A stretch of DNA of 64,000 nt, from assembly GCA_024138015.1 (NCBI GenBank), contig JAMXBB010000006.1, positions 69,191,581 through 69,255,580 of the forward strand, given 5' to 3'. The DNA is from Lumnitzera littorea. Lineage: Eukaryota > Streptophyta > Magnoliopsida > Myrtales > Combretaceae. Below, piece after piece: positions 38,280-48,829 of the stretch. The notes below the pieces were generated by a model. That model searched no databases, was not told the DNA's origin, and saw nothing but the letters and a program-made list of their open reading frames with translations. Position numbers and translations under genes: made by a program. Every line of letters begins with the position of its first letter. The stretch's first letter is position 1.

Positions 38280-38348
38280 CTGTAATAAGTCAACAATAAA
38301 AATAATAAATTCGCTGGATTACCTAGCAGAGCAATAAATTATTATTAC
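38280..38348 (-). other. Candidate intron of the antisense gene of element A (downstream)
   Basis: 69 bases from GTAATAAT to TTATTACAG on the minus strand. It separates codons phase 0: the exon ends DKDIKK and the next begins KIKDA. The sister intron in element B is 55089-55164. Confidence 0.6.
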
Positions 38349-38402
38349 CTTCTTTATGTCCTTGTCAACTTCATCCAAAGCTGTCAAAATGTGGATGCTA
38401 AT

Positions 38403-38466
38403 CTACACACAAATAGGATTATGTCAATAATAGAACATGAAGTGAAAGGATTCAATTGATACTTAC
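38403..38466 (-). other. Candidate intron of the antisense gene of element A (upstream)
   Basis: 64 bases from GTAAGTATC to TGTGTGTAG on the minus strand, phase 0: AKLYD before, ISIHILTALD after. With the next intron it encloses a 54-base exon (38349-38402). The same exon of 54 bases lies at 55035-55088 in element B. Confidence 0.65.
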
Positions 38467-39162
38467 ATCATATAATTTAGCTACAATGTATGCCTTATTA
38501 TAGCTGCTTACCTTATTGATGTCCTTCTTCGTGATTTCCCTATCTTTAGGAAGAATGATGCCTTGCATCAAAGATGAGGATTTGGTCCTATCACCTAAGC
38601 CCGGGTTAGTGTAGAGCATATTATGGCCCTAGCATGGAACAAAGTACCTGCCACCTCACTGTTGGGGATGAATTCAGCACTATTGATGATGAGAGCTTTG
38701 TTCCTCATGGCCTCCTTTATCTTTTCATCCAAAGTCTTGGATCTCTTAGATGAAGGTTGGTTGACAAGCTCTTTCCTACTTCTTTACTTAGACTTGGCAC
38801 AATATCCGCTTGGAGATGTAGCCCCTCAGTAGCCTCATGACAAGTGATTTGAGCCCTACTACAAATGCCGATGTCTAGGCCAAAATCTCTCAGCACTTCA
38901 TCTAGAGAAATATTTTCTAGAAGTGGGATCACCTCAACTTGTGTGGCCTCAATGGCCCTAGGCTTTTCACTCCTTTGTCCCTTATCAGTAGGACAAGATG
39001 CCTTCTTTTGAGTTGCTATGTGTTTCATCACTTTCTCTTGTACGGCTTTCTTCGGAGCAATTGGTTGGATTACAGTTACCTTAGTGCTTGCTTATCTATC
39101 ATCTTTGGATTTTTTAGCCTTTGCTTGGGCCAATAGTTTAGTGGGATCTACATCACCTGTGC

Positions 39163-39221
39163 CTATGTTTGCAATAAAAGTAGAAGCATTAACAGTAAAA
39201 ATAGAGAAATCAAGGACTTAC
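39163..39221 (-). other. Tentative further intron of the antisense gene of element A
   Basis: GTAAGTCC to AACATAG on the minus strand, about 59 bases. It bridges LCLAQN and a frame reading DPTKLLAQAKAKKS. The frame is not clean across the junction, and the B copy (54303-54363) has lost its GT, so the exact ends are unsure. Confidence 0.35.
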
Positions 39222-40721
39222 GTGTTCTGTGCCAAGCAAAGCTCAAAGGCAACTATTCTTCTCCTAAGTAACGAGAATGTGTTTCCTTTGTAGTTCTACT
39301 TAATACGACAATTACTCAATAGCAGACCTTCTTTCTTTGAGAAGATTGTCTCCCCATTTTCATATCGCCTTATTATTCTCTCAGTGTCCCAAAAAAAACA
39401 TTTTGTTTCTTCTTCTTTCTTGAATCTTTTTTTGTTGCAGTGAATCATTTAGCATCAACTCAATATCTTTAGTATGGATAAGTTCAATCAATTGCGTCCA
39501 AAAATCCAATTCTTCATCTGATATAGTGGACACAAACTTGTTGTGCCACTTGTGGATTTTGGACTCCAATTTGTCTATGAATTTCCACCCATGCTTAGTG
39601 GTTACGAAATACTAACCATCGGGCTGCCTCCTTATTGTAAAAAGGCACCTAAATAATTGAGGTATAGCTATAGCTTCGACCTCTTCATAAACTATCTCGA
39701 AAGCTACAAGAAGCCAATAAGTGTTTGGCAAGAACATGCTTGGCGCAACTCGAAAATAGTTAAAGAATTGCTTGATGAAAAGCAAAAAAAGGGAAGCATA
39801 GTATAAAGTCAAGATATTTCAAATAAATGTGAAACTTGCGCTCCCTTAGAAAGCACACCCTTTCTTCCTCTCTCAGCCTTCGTAGATTTCATATTTCAGG
39901 AAGATCTTGCCAGTATTTATTGTATTTTGAAACAAGAACTTTATCGGTAGCACTCACCACCCCATTTAGAGAATTACTAAAGTAAGCCATGTTATTATAC
40001 AAATACCTGGCTACAGATCTTCCTTCTTTGTCATTTGGATAGGTATCTACTGCAAGAGAGTTAATATGAGCGAGTTTCTCCCACTACTCCACCACATTGT
40101 CAATTGAGCTACTCGAGGAACATGTCATCTCATTCCTTTTTTGGGCAGGAGAAGTAGCCTCGGTCTAAATTTCCTCAAAATCTAAAAGAATAAGTTGAAT
40201 AATTACATTTCGAACTATACTTGATTTTAGCTATATGATAAAAATCACAAAGCTTTTGAGAATTTGGAAGAAAAAGATGAGATCTCAAAAACAAGCAAGA
40301 GCTTATGGATACAGATGAAAATAAAATGAGGAAATCTCTTTTTAGTATTTAAAATCCCTTATATATGAACAATTGCCCCTCGTAACTCTAATACACTTTT
40401 GACAGGAATGATGCATTGATTAGATGGTGTCCTGCTGATTATTAACATGTGTTTTGAAACAAAGATCTAACAGTTATCATAGTACTATAATGTAATTATG
40501 GCTAGAGTGATAGCTATCACACATGCTACCACTTAGTTTTTTTTATAGGCAAGAAAATTGAAGAGTTGCAGCCTTTCAACTGGGATATGATCTATCGTAT
40601 TCCAAATGAAAATCTAAACTTCCCACATTATTCGGCATTTAGGAAACATTTTTTTTTTAACACTCCAACCCTACAAATAGAACATTGAGCTTTATTTACT
40701 CCCTCAACTGATTTCTTGACC

Positions 40722-40741
40722 ACGGGAGTTGGGGGTGCAAA
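40722..40741 (+). other. Polypurine tract of element A
   Basis: ACGGGAGTTGGGGGTGCAAA directly precedes the 3' LTR. Element B has the equivalent GGAGTTAGGGGGTAAA. Confidence 0.75.
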
Positions 40742-41209
40742 TGTTGATAGTCAGATTTCATCTTATGAATTCACTTGGCCATTTGCCTAACGGAAAGCTA
40801 AGGAACTCTATTCTTGGCAAACAGAAACTAAGATAGTTTCATATCTAGTTTGAACTTAAGAAAAGTGGCCTGAACAATTATCGTCTGGTATGGTTTCATT
40901 ACATAACTACTTACTGTTCCTATATTTTAGGCATATGCTTAATTATGAGGTCTCCATGTGTTTGATGATCAATGATTAACTGTTATTTTAGATATCCAAC
41001 ATTCTCCTATAAATATAGAGCAAAAACACTATAAGAACTCTCGTATAATCTTTAACTACATACTAATCTTCTCTTAAATACATTTACTTAGGCATCGAAA
41101 TGACTATACCAAACTAGCATTAGAGTGGCTATACTAGAATAGCTACGATACTATTTAGTTCTTTGTGTTCTATAGGACTAAGATTTCATCCTAAAATCAC
41201 TTAACAATA
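40742..41209 (+). repeat. 3' LTR of element A
   Basis: It starts TGTTGATAGTCAG and ends TTAACAATA (the final CA decayed to TA). It is colinear with 31850-32295. A TATA box CTATAAATAT lies at 41008-41017. It is followed by the target-site duplication GCATT. Confidence 0.85.
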
Positions 41210-41879
41210 GCATTAATATCCCTTTGTTAAAGCCATTGGCCAAAAGCCTTAAATTGTAAGCCCATAAAAGGCTTAACCGATTAACTAAGCCATGCCATTT
41301 TCATGATGGATCGTAATTTTTAGAATTGATGTCAAGAGTGAAACAAACCTATAAGAGTGAAAAGAAGTCCTCTTGGACTAAACATTTCAAGTAATGATAC
41401 TTGTTTTCTTAGTGGAAAATCAAAGAACAATTGAGTACTTTTTTGAGAACATGAATCGTCATTTGCCCCTAATTTTTGGAACTAGTGCTTCAAAAGACTG
41501 TAGAAATCATGAAAGATGCTCCAAGAACCATGACTAAGATAAGAATCAGTGACCAATAGGCAAGGGGCAAGCTAACCCCTTATTTGTGATCTTTAGAGCC
41601 TTTAAGACTTTCTTGTTAATAATGAAATTATCCACAAAAAAGAGTGCATTTTCTTCAAAATTTTTCAAATGAAAAAAAAAAAAACAAACTTTTCAAGAAA
41701 GAAAGGAAGAATTGTCAAAAGTGGTCATGAGAGAATTCTTAAAAAGCTAATGTTTTCAAAGAGTTAATAGAATCCCTCAAGCTCAAAGTCCAAGTAAATT
41801 TGTTAAAATTCATTAAAGTCCTTGAAATCCCCAAATTGCTTGCCCTTTAGGGCACTATACATTTCTTAAAGTAATCTTG
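41210..41879 (+). other. Element F 3' region, no gene recognised
   Basis: F resumes after the insertion of A. Only short charged peptide stretches can be read and no pol motif was found, so the pol of F was lost or never present. It begins with GCATTAATATCCC, which completes the interrupted TTGACCACTACATT on the left side. Confidence 0.4.
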
Positions 41880-42435
41880 GATTGCCTGCTCATTTGAGCA
41901 TTATCATGTTCATTGTTGGATTGCTCACTCATTAGAGCACTATCTTATCCTTTGTCAAGTCGCATGCTCATTAGAGAGTCATCCAGTCTTTTCTAGGATC
42001 GCTTTCTCAAAGCAGTGCTATCCTAATCTTTTTCTAGATCGCATGCTCATAAGAGCGTTATCCTATTTTTTCTTTGGGTCACATGCTCATAAGAGCACCA
42101 TCTTATCCTTTAGGGGATCGCCTGCTGATAAGCGTGCCATCTTATTCTTTGTTAGATCACTTGCTCATAAGAGCGCCATCCTGTCCTTTGTTAGATTACT
42201 TGCTCATAAGAGCAACATCCTATTCTTCATTTGATCGCCTACTTGTTAGACTGCTATCCTGTCCTTTATTAGATCTCCTACTCATTAAGAGAGTTATCGA
42301 GTCATTTGTTGGACCACATGCTCATAAGAGCACTGTCCCATTTTGTCCTTAGTTGGATTACATATTCGTAAGGGCATTGTCCTAATTTGTCTCTAATGGA
42401 CTGTATGCTTATTAAGAGCGTCATCCTATCTTATC
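41880..42435 (+). repeat. 39-base minisatellite in the 3' region of element F
   Basis: About fourteen imperfect units of roughly 39 bases, with consensus like GATCGCATGCTCATAAGAGC followed by RYCATCCTATCCTTTGTTA. Because 39 is a multiple of three, the array reads as a 13-residue peptide repeat of the type SHAHKSTILSFxR in one frame (42043-42234). Two of the last units are a few bases longer. Tandem arrays at this position are known in Ogre-type elements. Confidence 0.85.
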
Positions 42436-42489
42436 TTCGAAAGATTTCTCCTTTCAAGTAGCTAATACTCAAAGAGAGCTATCTTCTTG

Positions 42490-42715
42490 AGGATACCTTA
42501 ACCTCTTAAGTTAGGACCCAATTTACTTGAAATTTTAAGTTAGAGTTCTTTTACCCTAACCTTTTAAGTTAGGACCCCTATTACTTTGTCCTTTCAAGTT
42601 GAGACACTATTTAGCTAACCTTTCAAGTTAGGGTTTTCTTAATTGACCTTTCAAGTTAATTCCTTTCTTAACTGACCATTCAAGTCAAAACTTCTTACTC
42701 TACTAATCTAAGCTA
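42490..42715 (+). repeat. Second, about 29-base tandem array in element F
   Basis: About six degenerate units built on CCTTTCAAGTTAGGAC, spaced about 27-32 bases apart. It lies directly after the 39-base array and is unrelated to it. Confidence 0.7.
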
Positions 42716-42779
42716 GGACTTAGCAAAAATGGGCATGTCTTTTTGTCTTTGTAATGAAGCTTTCATCAAACTTCACTAC

Positions 42780-42792
42780 AAAGAGGGGTAGC
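42780..42792 (+). other. Polypurine tract of element F
   Basis: AAAGAGGGGTAGC directly before the LTR start at 42793. Confidence 0.6.
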
Positions 42793-43171
42793 TATAAACA
42801 CCCCATTTTTGTTGCCCCTTAGTTTTAATTTCTTTTTATTTTTGTGGGCCAAGTTCATAGAAAAAAAATTAAAAAATTGAAAAAAATTAAAAAAAAATGA
42901 AAAATTGAAAATATAAAGTGTTAAGAATGTTCAAGTCAAGTCAATGAGTTGTTTAAGGTTTGATTAAGCAATAATAAAAATATACATGCAATTTAATAAA
43001 TTTGGAGTCTTTGAAAATTGAGCTTTATTTCAAAAATATTTTAGAAAGATCCAATAAATAGGCTTTCATTGAATTCAAAATTTGAATTTTTGTTTGGAGA
43101 ACATAGAAAATAGGACTTGGAATTTATTTGAAAAATCCCTTTGTATGTGTTTTTGAATATTTAATTGTCTT

Positions 43172-43176
43172 GAGGG
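43172..43176 (+). repeat. Target-site duplication of the 856-base solo LTR
   Basis: GAGGG here and at 44033-44037, identical. The uninterrupted F 5' LTR has GGGGGTATGCGG at this place (near 4090). Confidence 0.7.
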
Positions 43177-44032
43177 TGATACAAACTAGGCTAAGGATTG
43201 ACAAGGTTGGTCACAAGAGGTGGGTCCAAGCATGTTGAAAGCATGAAAATAGGGTTGAAAATGCACGAGAAACATAGAAAACCAACAAACAAACCTTGAT
43301 CTACTCCAAGGATGTTAAGCACCAGCGAACTATCAAGGGCTTACAGCTTAACATGATATGACACATGAGTTAAGACCAACAAGAGTACTCACCACCTAAC
43401 CTTACTTAAGTGTTAGGATAAGAGTGAAGTAAGCAAAGAGGAATGCTCACGAAAAGAGACAATGTAGTATATTCAATATCTAATGATGAATGTTGTTGTG
43501 GCTACATTTTCAATGGGTATTTATACCTAAAATATTAGGGCAACAACTATAAATGAAAATGAATAAAAAGGGTAAAGTCCTAAATAAGTAAATTATAATG
43601 AATGTAAAAGGGCATAAAGAGAGAATCAAGAGAAGCATCCATCTTATGCGGGGGATTCTGTCATATGATTGCTTGGACATGTGGCTGTTGGTTGGTGGGT
43701 GAATTTTTAGCTAAAACAGACAAATTGCATGATTAGGCTAGCAATTGCTAAGAAGGGCTTCTTCTGAGGTGAGTTCAACTTAAACATTCTTAGAGCAATT
43801 CATATTTAGGTCAATCAAGCAAGTTAAACTATTTTCCAAGTATGTTTTAAGTCAATAGTCAATGACTATTGATAAGCACAAGAGGGTTCAGCTTAGACAA
43901 GACATTAGGTTGGCAAACTGTGGCAGCTCGGACTCATCAGTTGTAGGGTGAAAAGAGAGAACTTACCTCACCATGCTTTCCAATCCTTGAGCTCGAGCTT
44001 AGGTTAAGGGCTCGGTGGTCTAATTCCCATTA
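43177..44032 (-). repeat. Solo LTR inserted in the F 3' LTR
   Basis: The 856-base segment is absent from the F 5' LTR. It begins TGATACAAAC, ends CCCATTA (final CA probably decayed) and is flanked by GAGGG on both sides. A TATAAATA box lies on the minus strand at 43518-43525. The layout matches the LTR at 23078-23930, so it is probably a solo LTR of the same chromovirus-like family in minus orientation. Confidence 0.65.
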
Positions 44033-45550
44033 GAGGGTATGTGGATTATTGTTGTGGCTAAATTAGACCAATTTGGTTTCAGGTTTGAAAATCCAAAAGC
44101 AATTTAGCTAAGCATGACATTTCAAATGTAATTAATGTAGATTAGATTTTGAGAATTGAGCAATAGCTTAATTGGTAGCCATAAGTGAACTTGAATGGAA
44201 GGTCACTACTTAAAACCCAACTAGGCGCAATTACGCTTCTTTTTTTTTTTTTTATGCTGCTATCCATGTCATGTATTGCTCACATGATCCCCTTCTCTAA
44301 TCTTCAGACAATAGTAGGGATAGAGAGAGAGAAAGAGAAAAATAGACATGTGCAAATATGGTCAAATCTTGCTTGAACTAATTAACTTTTACTAATTTTT
44401 CATGTGAATCTATCTTAAATGCGTCGAATATTGAATTGGTTATAAAAATTTACATTAAAAGTTATAAAAATCGGATCAAATCAAAATTGAAAAGTTGGGG
44501 TTTATATCTCTAAAATTCTTTAATTCGATTTAATGTTATCAATAAGAGCAAATAACCTTAATCCTAGTGTGTTTATATATATACTTGAATATGGGAAAGA
44601 AACACATAAGGAGATTCAATCAAGAAACAACAAAAAACCAAAACCCCCAATTAGTTCTCTCTCTAGACTCCATAGCCACTCGCCACTGTCCATCTTGGAA
44701 CACCATCGTTCATGTTGCTTAGGTGAAAACCAACCACCCCACTATGTTCCTTACACTTGAAAAGCTTACCTACACCCTTCCGCCATTATGAGAACACCAT
44801 AGCCAACAACCACCACCAACCATGATGCACAACCACCATGTAATGGCCAACAAACATTGAAACACCTTTACTAAACCTACTATCATCTATTAAAAGTACA
44901 TGAATCTATAGTCACCCATTTGTTTTGCCCATTAAAAGTTGCTACCTAAAGGTGGTTCAACCATGGCAATCTTCTTCTTCTTTTGACCAGTTTGGAGATC
45001 TATGTTTGATCAACCTAACTCGCATGTGTACCCATGATCCATGCATAATAAGGTAAGGTGGGTTTTAGTTCTTCTTTTTTATTTTATTTTATTTTCTTCT
45101 TGGTTTAATTTGTTTCATTTATTTTGTTTTAATATTTTTAATTATTATAAAATTACCAGTATTAACTTTTTTTCTTTTTCATGTAGGTCTCTTAGTCTTA
45201 GTAATTGAGTTTCACGATTTTAATTTCTTAATTTTTATTATTTGCATATTTCCTATGTTCACCTTTGCTTGCATAATAGAGTAGAATTTTGCATGGTTAT
45301 TGTTATTATCTTGCATTTGTTGATGTGAATTCTTTTTGTAGGTAAAATTATTGGTAGATTAGTTTTCATCTTGTTAAAATTTGCATCTTTTGCTAAACTA
45401 CATCTTTCATAAAATTGTGTCCTTGTATAAAAATTGTATCTTCTTGAGAAAAATTGCATCTTTTAGAAAATATTGCATTTTTATAAAAATTGCCTCTTTG
45501 GGCTACAGTTGCATATTTGTGCTAAGATTCACATATTTGGTTGAAATTTG

Positions 45551-45555
45551 CACAT
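45551..45555 (+). repeat. Left target site of element C
   Basis: CACAT, followed by the TG of the C LTR. The sister F LTR has the unbroken CACAT at 5847-5851. The second copy is expected outside the window. Confidence 0.55.
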
Positions 45556-46886
45556 TGTTACGTCTCTCTCATGAATCTTGATGATAACAAAAAAAGAGGA
45601 ATAGAATGTTTAAAATGTAAATTAAGTTTCATTCAGAGAGTTATTCAGAAGATCTGAATCACTTAAAAAAGAAATAAGTTTAAAAAGTATTTAGAGAATG
45701 TATTAGAAGCTCATACAAGAAGAGTCAGTACAGTACTTTAGAAAGTTCTTCAGAGACTTTGGAGATAAATAAACCAAGACATCTTTAGAAGCTCATTCAA
45801 ACGATTGAATAGGAAGAATGACATCTAAAATAATAATAAGATATCATATTCAAAGTGAACAAAGCCTAGCTCCACTAGATTGAGTGTATTAAGGAAATAT
45901 ACGTAATCTCGTTCATTAAGTTGGTATTAAGATCTACAAGAATTGTTAAGAAAAATTAATTTTTGAAGATATTCAAGTAACAAGAAAATATCTAATATTG
46001 GATAAGGATCATGTTAAGTTCGAAAAATTAGGGATATCAAATTCAAATCCATCAAGGAGAAATGACTGAGATAAGATCGTATTCAAATTTAAATTCTAAG
46101 ATTTTCTCAAAATATCTAAGCATCATCGTTGAACATTGGAGATTGGATAAACAAAAGGCAAATTAAAATTATCAATAATCTAGCCATTGAAGGACTTAAG
46201 TATAAAAGAGGAGATGATTCAAAAGCTTCAATAATTCTAAGAGGAAAAAAATTACACACTGATCATGATCTTTGCCTACTATCTAAAAAGGCATAGAATA
46301 CTTCTCAAAGTCTACTTCAAAGAGTTGAACTGAAGCCACATACTCAACAATCTTTATTTTTGTTATCATGCCAAATCATTTGAGAATATTATTGTTCTTC
46401 TAACTTTTGTTTTGAAAACATTATTTATTGTTTTTGAGTGTTATGTGAGAGAAGTTTAATTGTACTATATAGATCTGTGATTAGCTTAAACTATAGAGAG
46501 GCAAGATAGGCAGAATAGAGTGTTGTGAAGGTGAAGTATGGTAGAGACTTGTAAACTTCTCTTGATTTGTTTTTGAAATAGTAAATCAAGTGGAACAACA
46601 CTAGTGAGGAAGACTAGGTTCCCAATAGTGAAGCTGGAAGAGAGTAGCAGGTATAAGGCCGAAGCTCTTTAAATCTTGAGCCTGATTTTCTTCTCTCTAT
46701 CTCTTTTATTTTTAAGATGTTTATGAGTGTTGTTATTTATGTGTTGAATTATTAAAGTACCATTGCTAACCAAGATAAGTTATTAAGAAGTGTACTTTTA
46801 AACTGTCTCGAAAAAGTTTTAGATTTTCCAAAGATTTCAATTCACCCCTTCCCCTTACCCTCTCAATATCATTTATGGGACTAACA
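45556..46886 (+). repeat. 5' LTR of Ty1/copia element C (SIRE/Maximus-like)
   Basis: It starts TGTTACGTCTCTCTC and ends GGGACTAACA, 1331 bases, followed by an initiator-tRNA-Met PBS. The element just inside its start, TTGATGATAACAAA, recurs in SIRE-type LTRs. No similar copy was found downstream before the window ends. Confidence 0.8.
46201..46208 (+). promoter_or_regulatory. TATA box of element C LTR
   Basis: TATAAAAG in GACTTAAGTATAAAAGAGG, the best TATA box in this LTR, leaving about 680 bases of R-U5. Confidence 0.6.
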
Positions 46887-46888
46887 AT

Positions 46889-46900
46889 TGGTATCAGAGC
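46889..46900 (+). other. Primer binding site of element C
   Basis: TGGTATCAGAGC, an exact match to the initiator tRNA-Met PBS, two bases after the LTR end. Confidence 0.9.
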
Positions 46901-46932
46901 CATGCTTTAATATCATCTAAAGTTTAAGATCA

Positions 46933-48720
46933 TGGGTGAATCAAGTGATAGTTTAACAATTCAACTAAGGCTCCATTTTTTGATGGAACTAACTTTCCTT
47001 ACTGGAAATTCAAGATGGAGACTTATGTAAAGGCCTCTGACTATTAGGCTTAGCAAATCATTTCCATAGGAGATCTTAAAGTCTTAACTATTGTCACATC
47101 AAATGAGGATATCACCAAAGCTGAACACAACTTAAAGGCTAAGAATTTACTTTCGAGTACTATTGCACATTTAGAATTTTATTTAATTGGTTCTTGTGCT
47201 ACAACTAAAGACATTTGGGACACCTTGGTGCAAACTTATGAAGGCACTGAGACAATCAAGGGAACAAGAATTAACTCACTGGTTTAGCAATATAAAACTT
47301 TTCAAATTTTTCTTGGTGAAGAAATCAAGGATTCCTTTAGTAGATTCACTATTATAACTAGTGAATTATCTTCTTTTGGTAAAACAATTAGTGATGCAGA
47401 TATGGTATGTAAGATGCTAAGGATTCTTCCCAATGTCTGGCATGCAAAGAAAACTACCATCGAAGAGGCTAATGATTTGAAGAGACTATCATTAAGCCAA
47501 TAGTATAGCAAACTAATGGCATACAAAAATGATTTTCTTAAATCAGAGATTACTTCAAAAGATATAAAGAAGAAGGTCATAGCTTTTAAGGCTAAAAAAA
47601 TAGACATTGATTCTGAAGATGAAGATTCATCTAAAGAAGAAGATGAGGATGTGATACTTCTAGCTGGGAAACTTAACAAATGGCTGAAGAAGAAAGATAA
47701 GAAAACCTTTGCTAAAAGATTTTCTTCTAATAAAAATCGGTCTAATGATGTAGGGAAAGTTATCAAAGAAAAGGAGGAGAAAAAGTCTAAATAAGGAGAT
47801 TGTATGCTATGAATGCAAAAAGCTAGGGCATATTAAGTATGAATGTCTAGTATTAATCAAGAAGATGGAGAAATACAAGAAGAAATGAAAATCTCTTATG
47901 GCTACATGGATTGATTTGGAAGTTTTAGAGATTGAGTCAGAGAGTTCAGAATAATGTGAAGAAGCAAATCTGTGACTTATGACAGTATCTAAGGTAGATT
48001 CTGAAATTGATTCTGACTTTGACATAGAAGTACTTGATGATATATGTACTGAATTCAATAAAATGCTTAAAGCTCTTTCTAAGGCAAATGACAAGATCTC
48101 TAAGCTTAAATAAAAAATGAAGACATTAAAGATGAAAAACAAGTTCTTAATCAAACGAATCACTTATTAGCAAATGAAAATGATTTTGAAGGATTGCATG
48201 TTGCTCGAGAAGCTTTAGTTAATGAGAATCTTATCTTAAAGGAAGAAATTCAAAATCTAAAAAATCGTATGGAAGATTTATTTAAGTCAATCAAAAACAT
48301 GTTTTAGAAGTTTGATGAAAGTAATAAGAAGTTACAAATGCTAATCTCTATTAAAAGGATGGATAATTCAAAATCTAGACTTGGTTTCAAATTTAGAGAA
48401 ACATCTAAAACAAAGAAAGAGATAATATTTGTCAAACCAAAAAATGGAAATCAAGAAATATTCAAAGAAAAGGATGAAGGTAAAGTAGTTGAACCTGTTT
48501 GAAGGTACAATAGACGGTACTCTCAAAACAATAATAAGTATTCTTTCACAAGGTACAATAAAAGGTTGAATAGTGGGTATGATAGAAAATACCTAAATAA
48601 AAGGAAAGTGGTAAGTGATAGGTATAATCAACAAAAACCTTATGCTTGTTTTTTCTGTAATAGATTAGGATACATAGAAAAATATTGTTTATACAAAAAA
48701 TCCAAGCTCAACAAAAGTTA
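46933..48720 (+). pseudogene. gag: Gag of Ty1/copia element C
   Basis: Read from ATG 46933 (MGESSDSLTIQ) with frameshifts. The UBN2-type gag core is at about 46970-47520: FFDGTNFPYWKFKMETYVKA, then SCATTKDIWDTLVQTYEGT, FSRFTIITSELSSFGKTIS and SKLMAYKNDFL. A charged, acidic spacer follows (SEDEDSSKEEDEDVILLA). The first zinc knuckle CYECKKLGHIKYEC (47806-47850) is intact. A second at about 48650-48690, CFFCNRLGYIEKYC, has its His changed to Tyr. Between them are long charged helices. This gag with widely separated knuckles fits the SIRE/Maximus lineage. The product would be the particle protein that binds the RNA. Confidence 0.85.
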
Positions 48721-48829
48721 AGCTACAATTCAAAAGTTGAGCTTGAATTTTCATGAACCCAAGTTTTGCTAGGTTTGTAAATAGACTTGATTATGTTGTC
48801 ATATGTGTAGGAACATGAAGCTAAATTAA

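Larger units (their letters stand above)
37504..40128 (-). pseudogene. Antisense multi-exon gene of element A (putative gypsy type transposon protein)
   Basis: Reading frame on the strand opposite to pol, from ATG 40128 (MTCSSSSIDN) to stop TAA at 37504-37506. N-terminal part: GRSVARYLYNNMAYF and EEERVCFLRERKFHIYLKYL. At 39812-39600 comes the best-conserved block: NYFRVAPSMFLPNTYWLL, VAFEIVYEEVEAIAIPQLFR, which resembles the plant family called putative gypsy type transposon. Next are KIHKWHNKFVSTISDEEL and KKIQERRRNKMFF. The middle (39031-38720) is charged. The C-terminal third is coiled-coil-like (IKELETNSSKLQSHIVELEE at 37990) and ends in an acidic tail near DDNISSCDEVSEDIGAE. Short introns are inferred at 38280-38348 and 38403-38466, with a third, less certain, at 39163-39221. 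Function unknown. It has stops and frameshifts. Element B carries the same gene. Confidence 0.7.
42793..45555 (+). repeat. 3' LTR of element F, cut by the copia insertion
   Basis: It starts TATAAACACCCCATTTTTG (decayed TGTAGACACCCC) and follows 3712-5851 to its last base, apart from the 856-base insertion at 43177-44032. It breaks at CACAT (45551-45555), exactly where the 5' LTR copy continues TTTGCACATCTTAGGAG at 5844-5860. The missing rest should lie beyond element C, right of the window. Confidence 0.75.

Noticed and set aside
41880..42435. CRISPR-like array of regular repeats
   Set aside because: The units are directly adjacent and degenerate over their whole length with no unique spacers, and the context is a plant retrotransposon. 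It is a minisatellite.
47302..47766. 154-codon open frame on the minus strand
   Set aside because: Shadow of the copia gag, which is clearly on the + strand (GTNFPYWKFKMETY, zinc knuckle).
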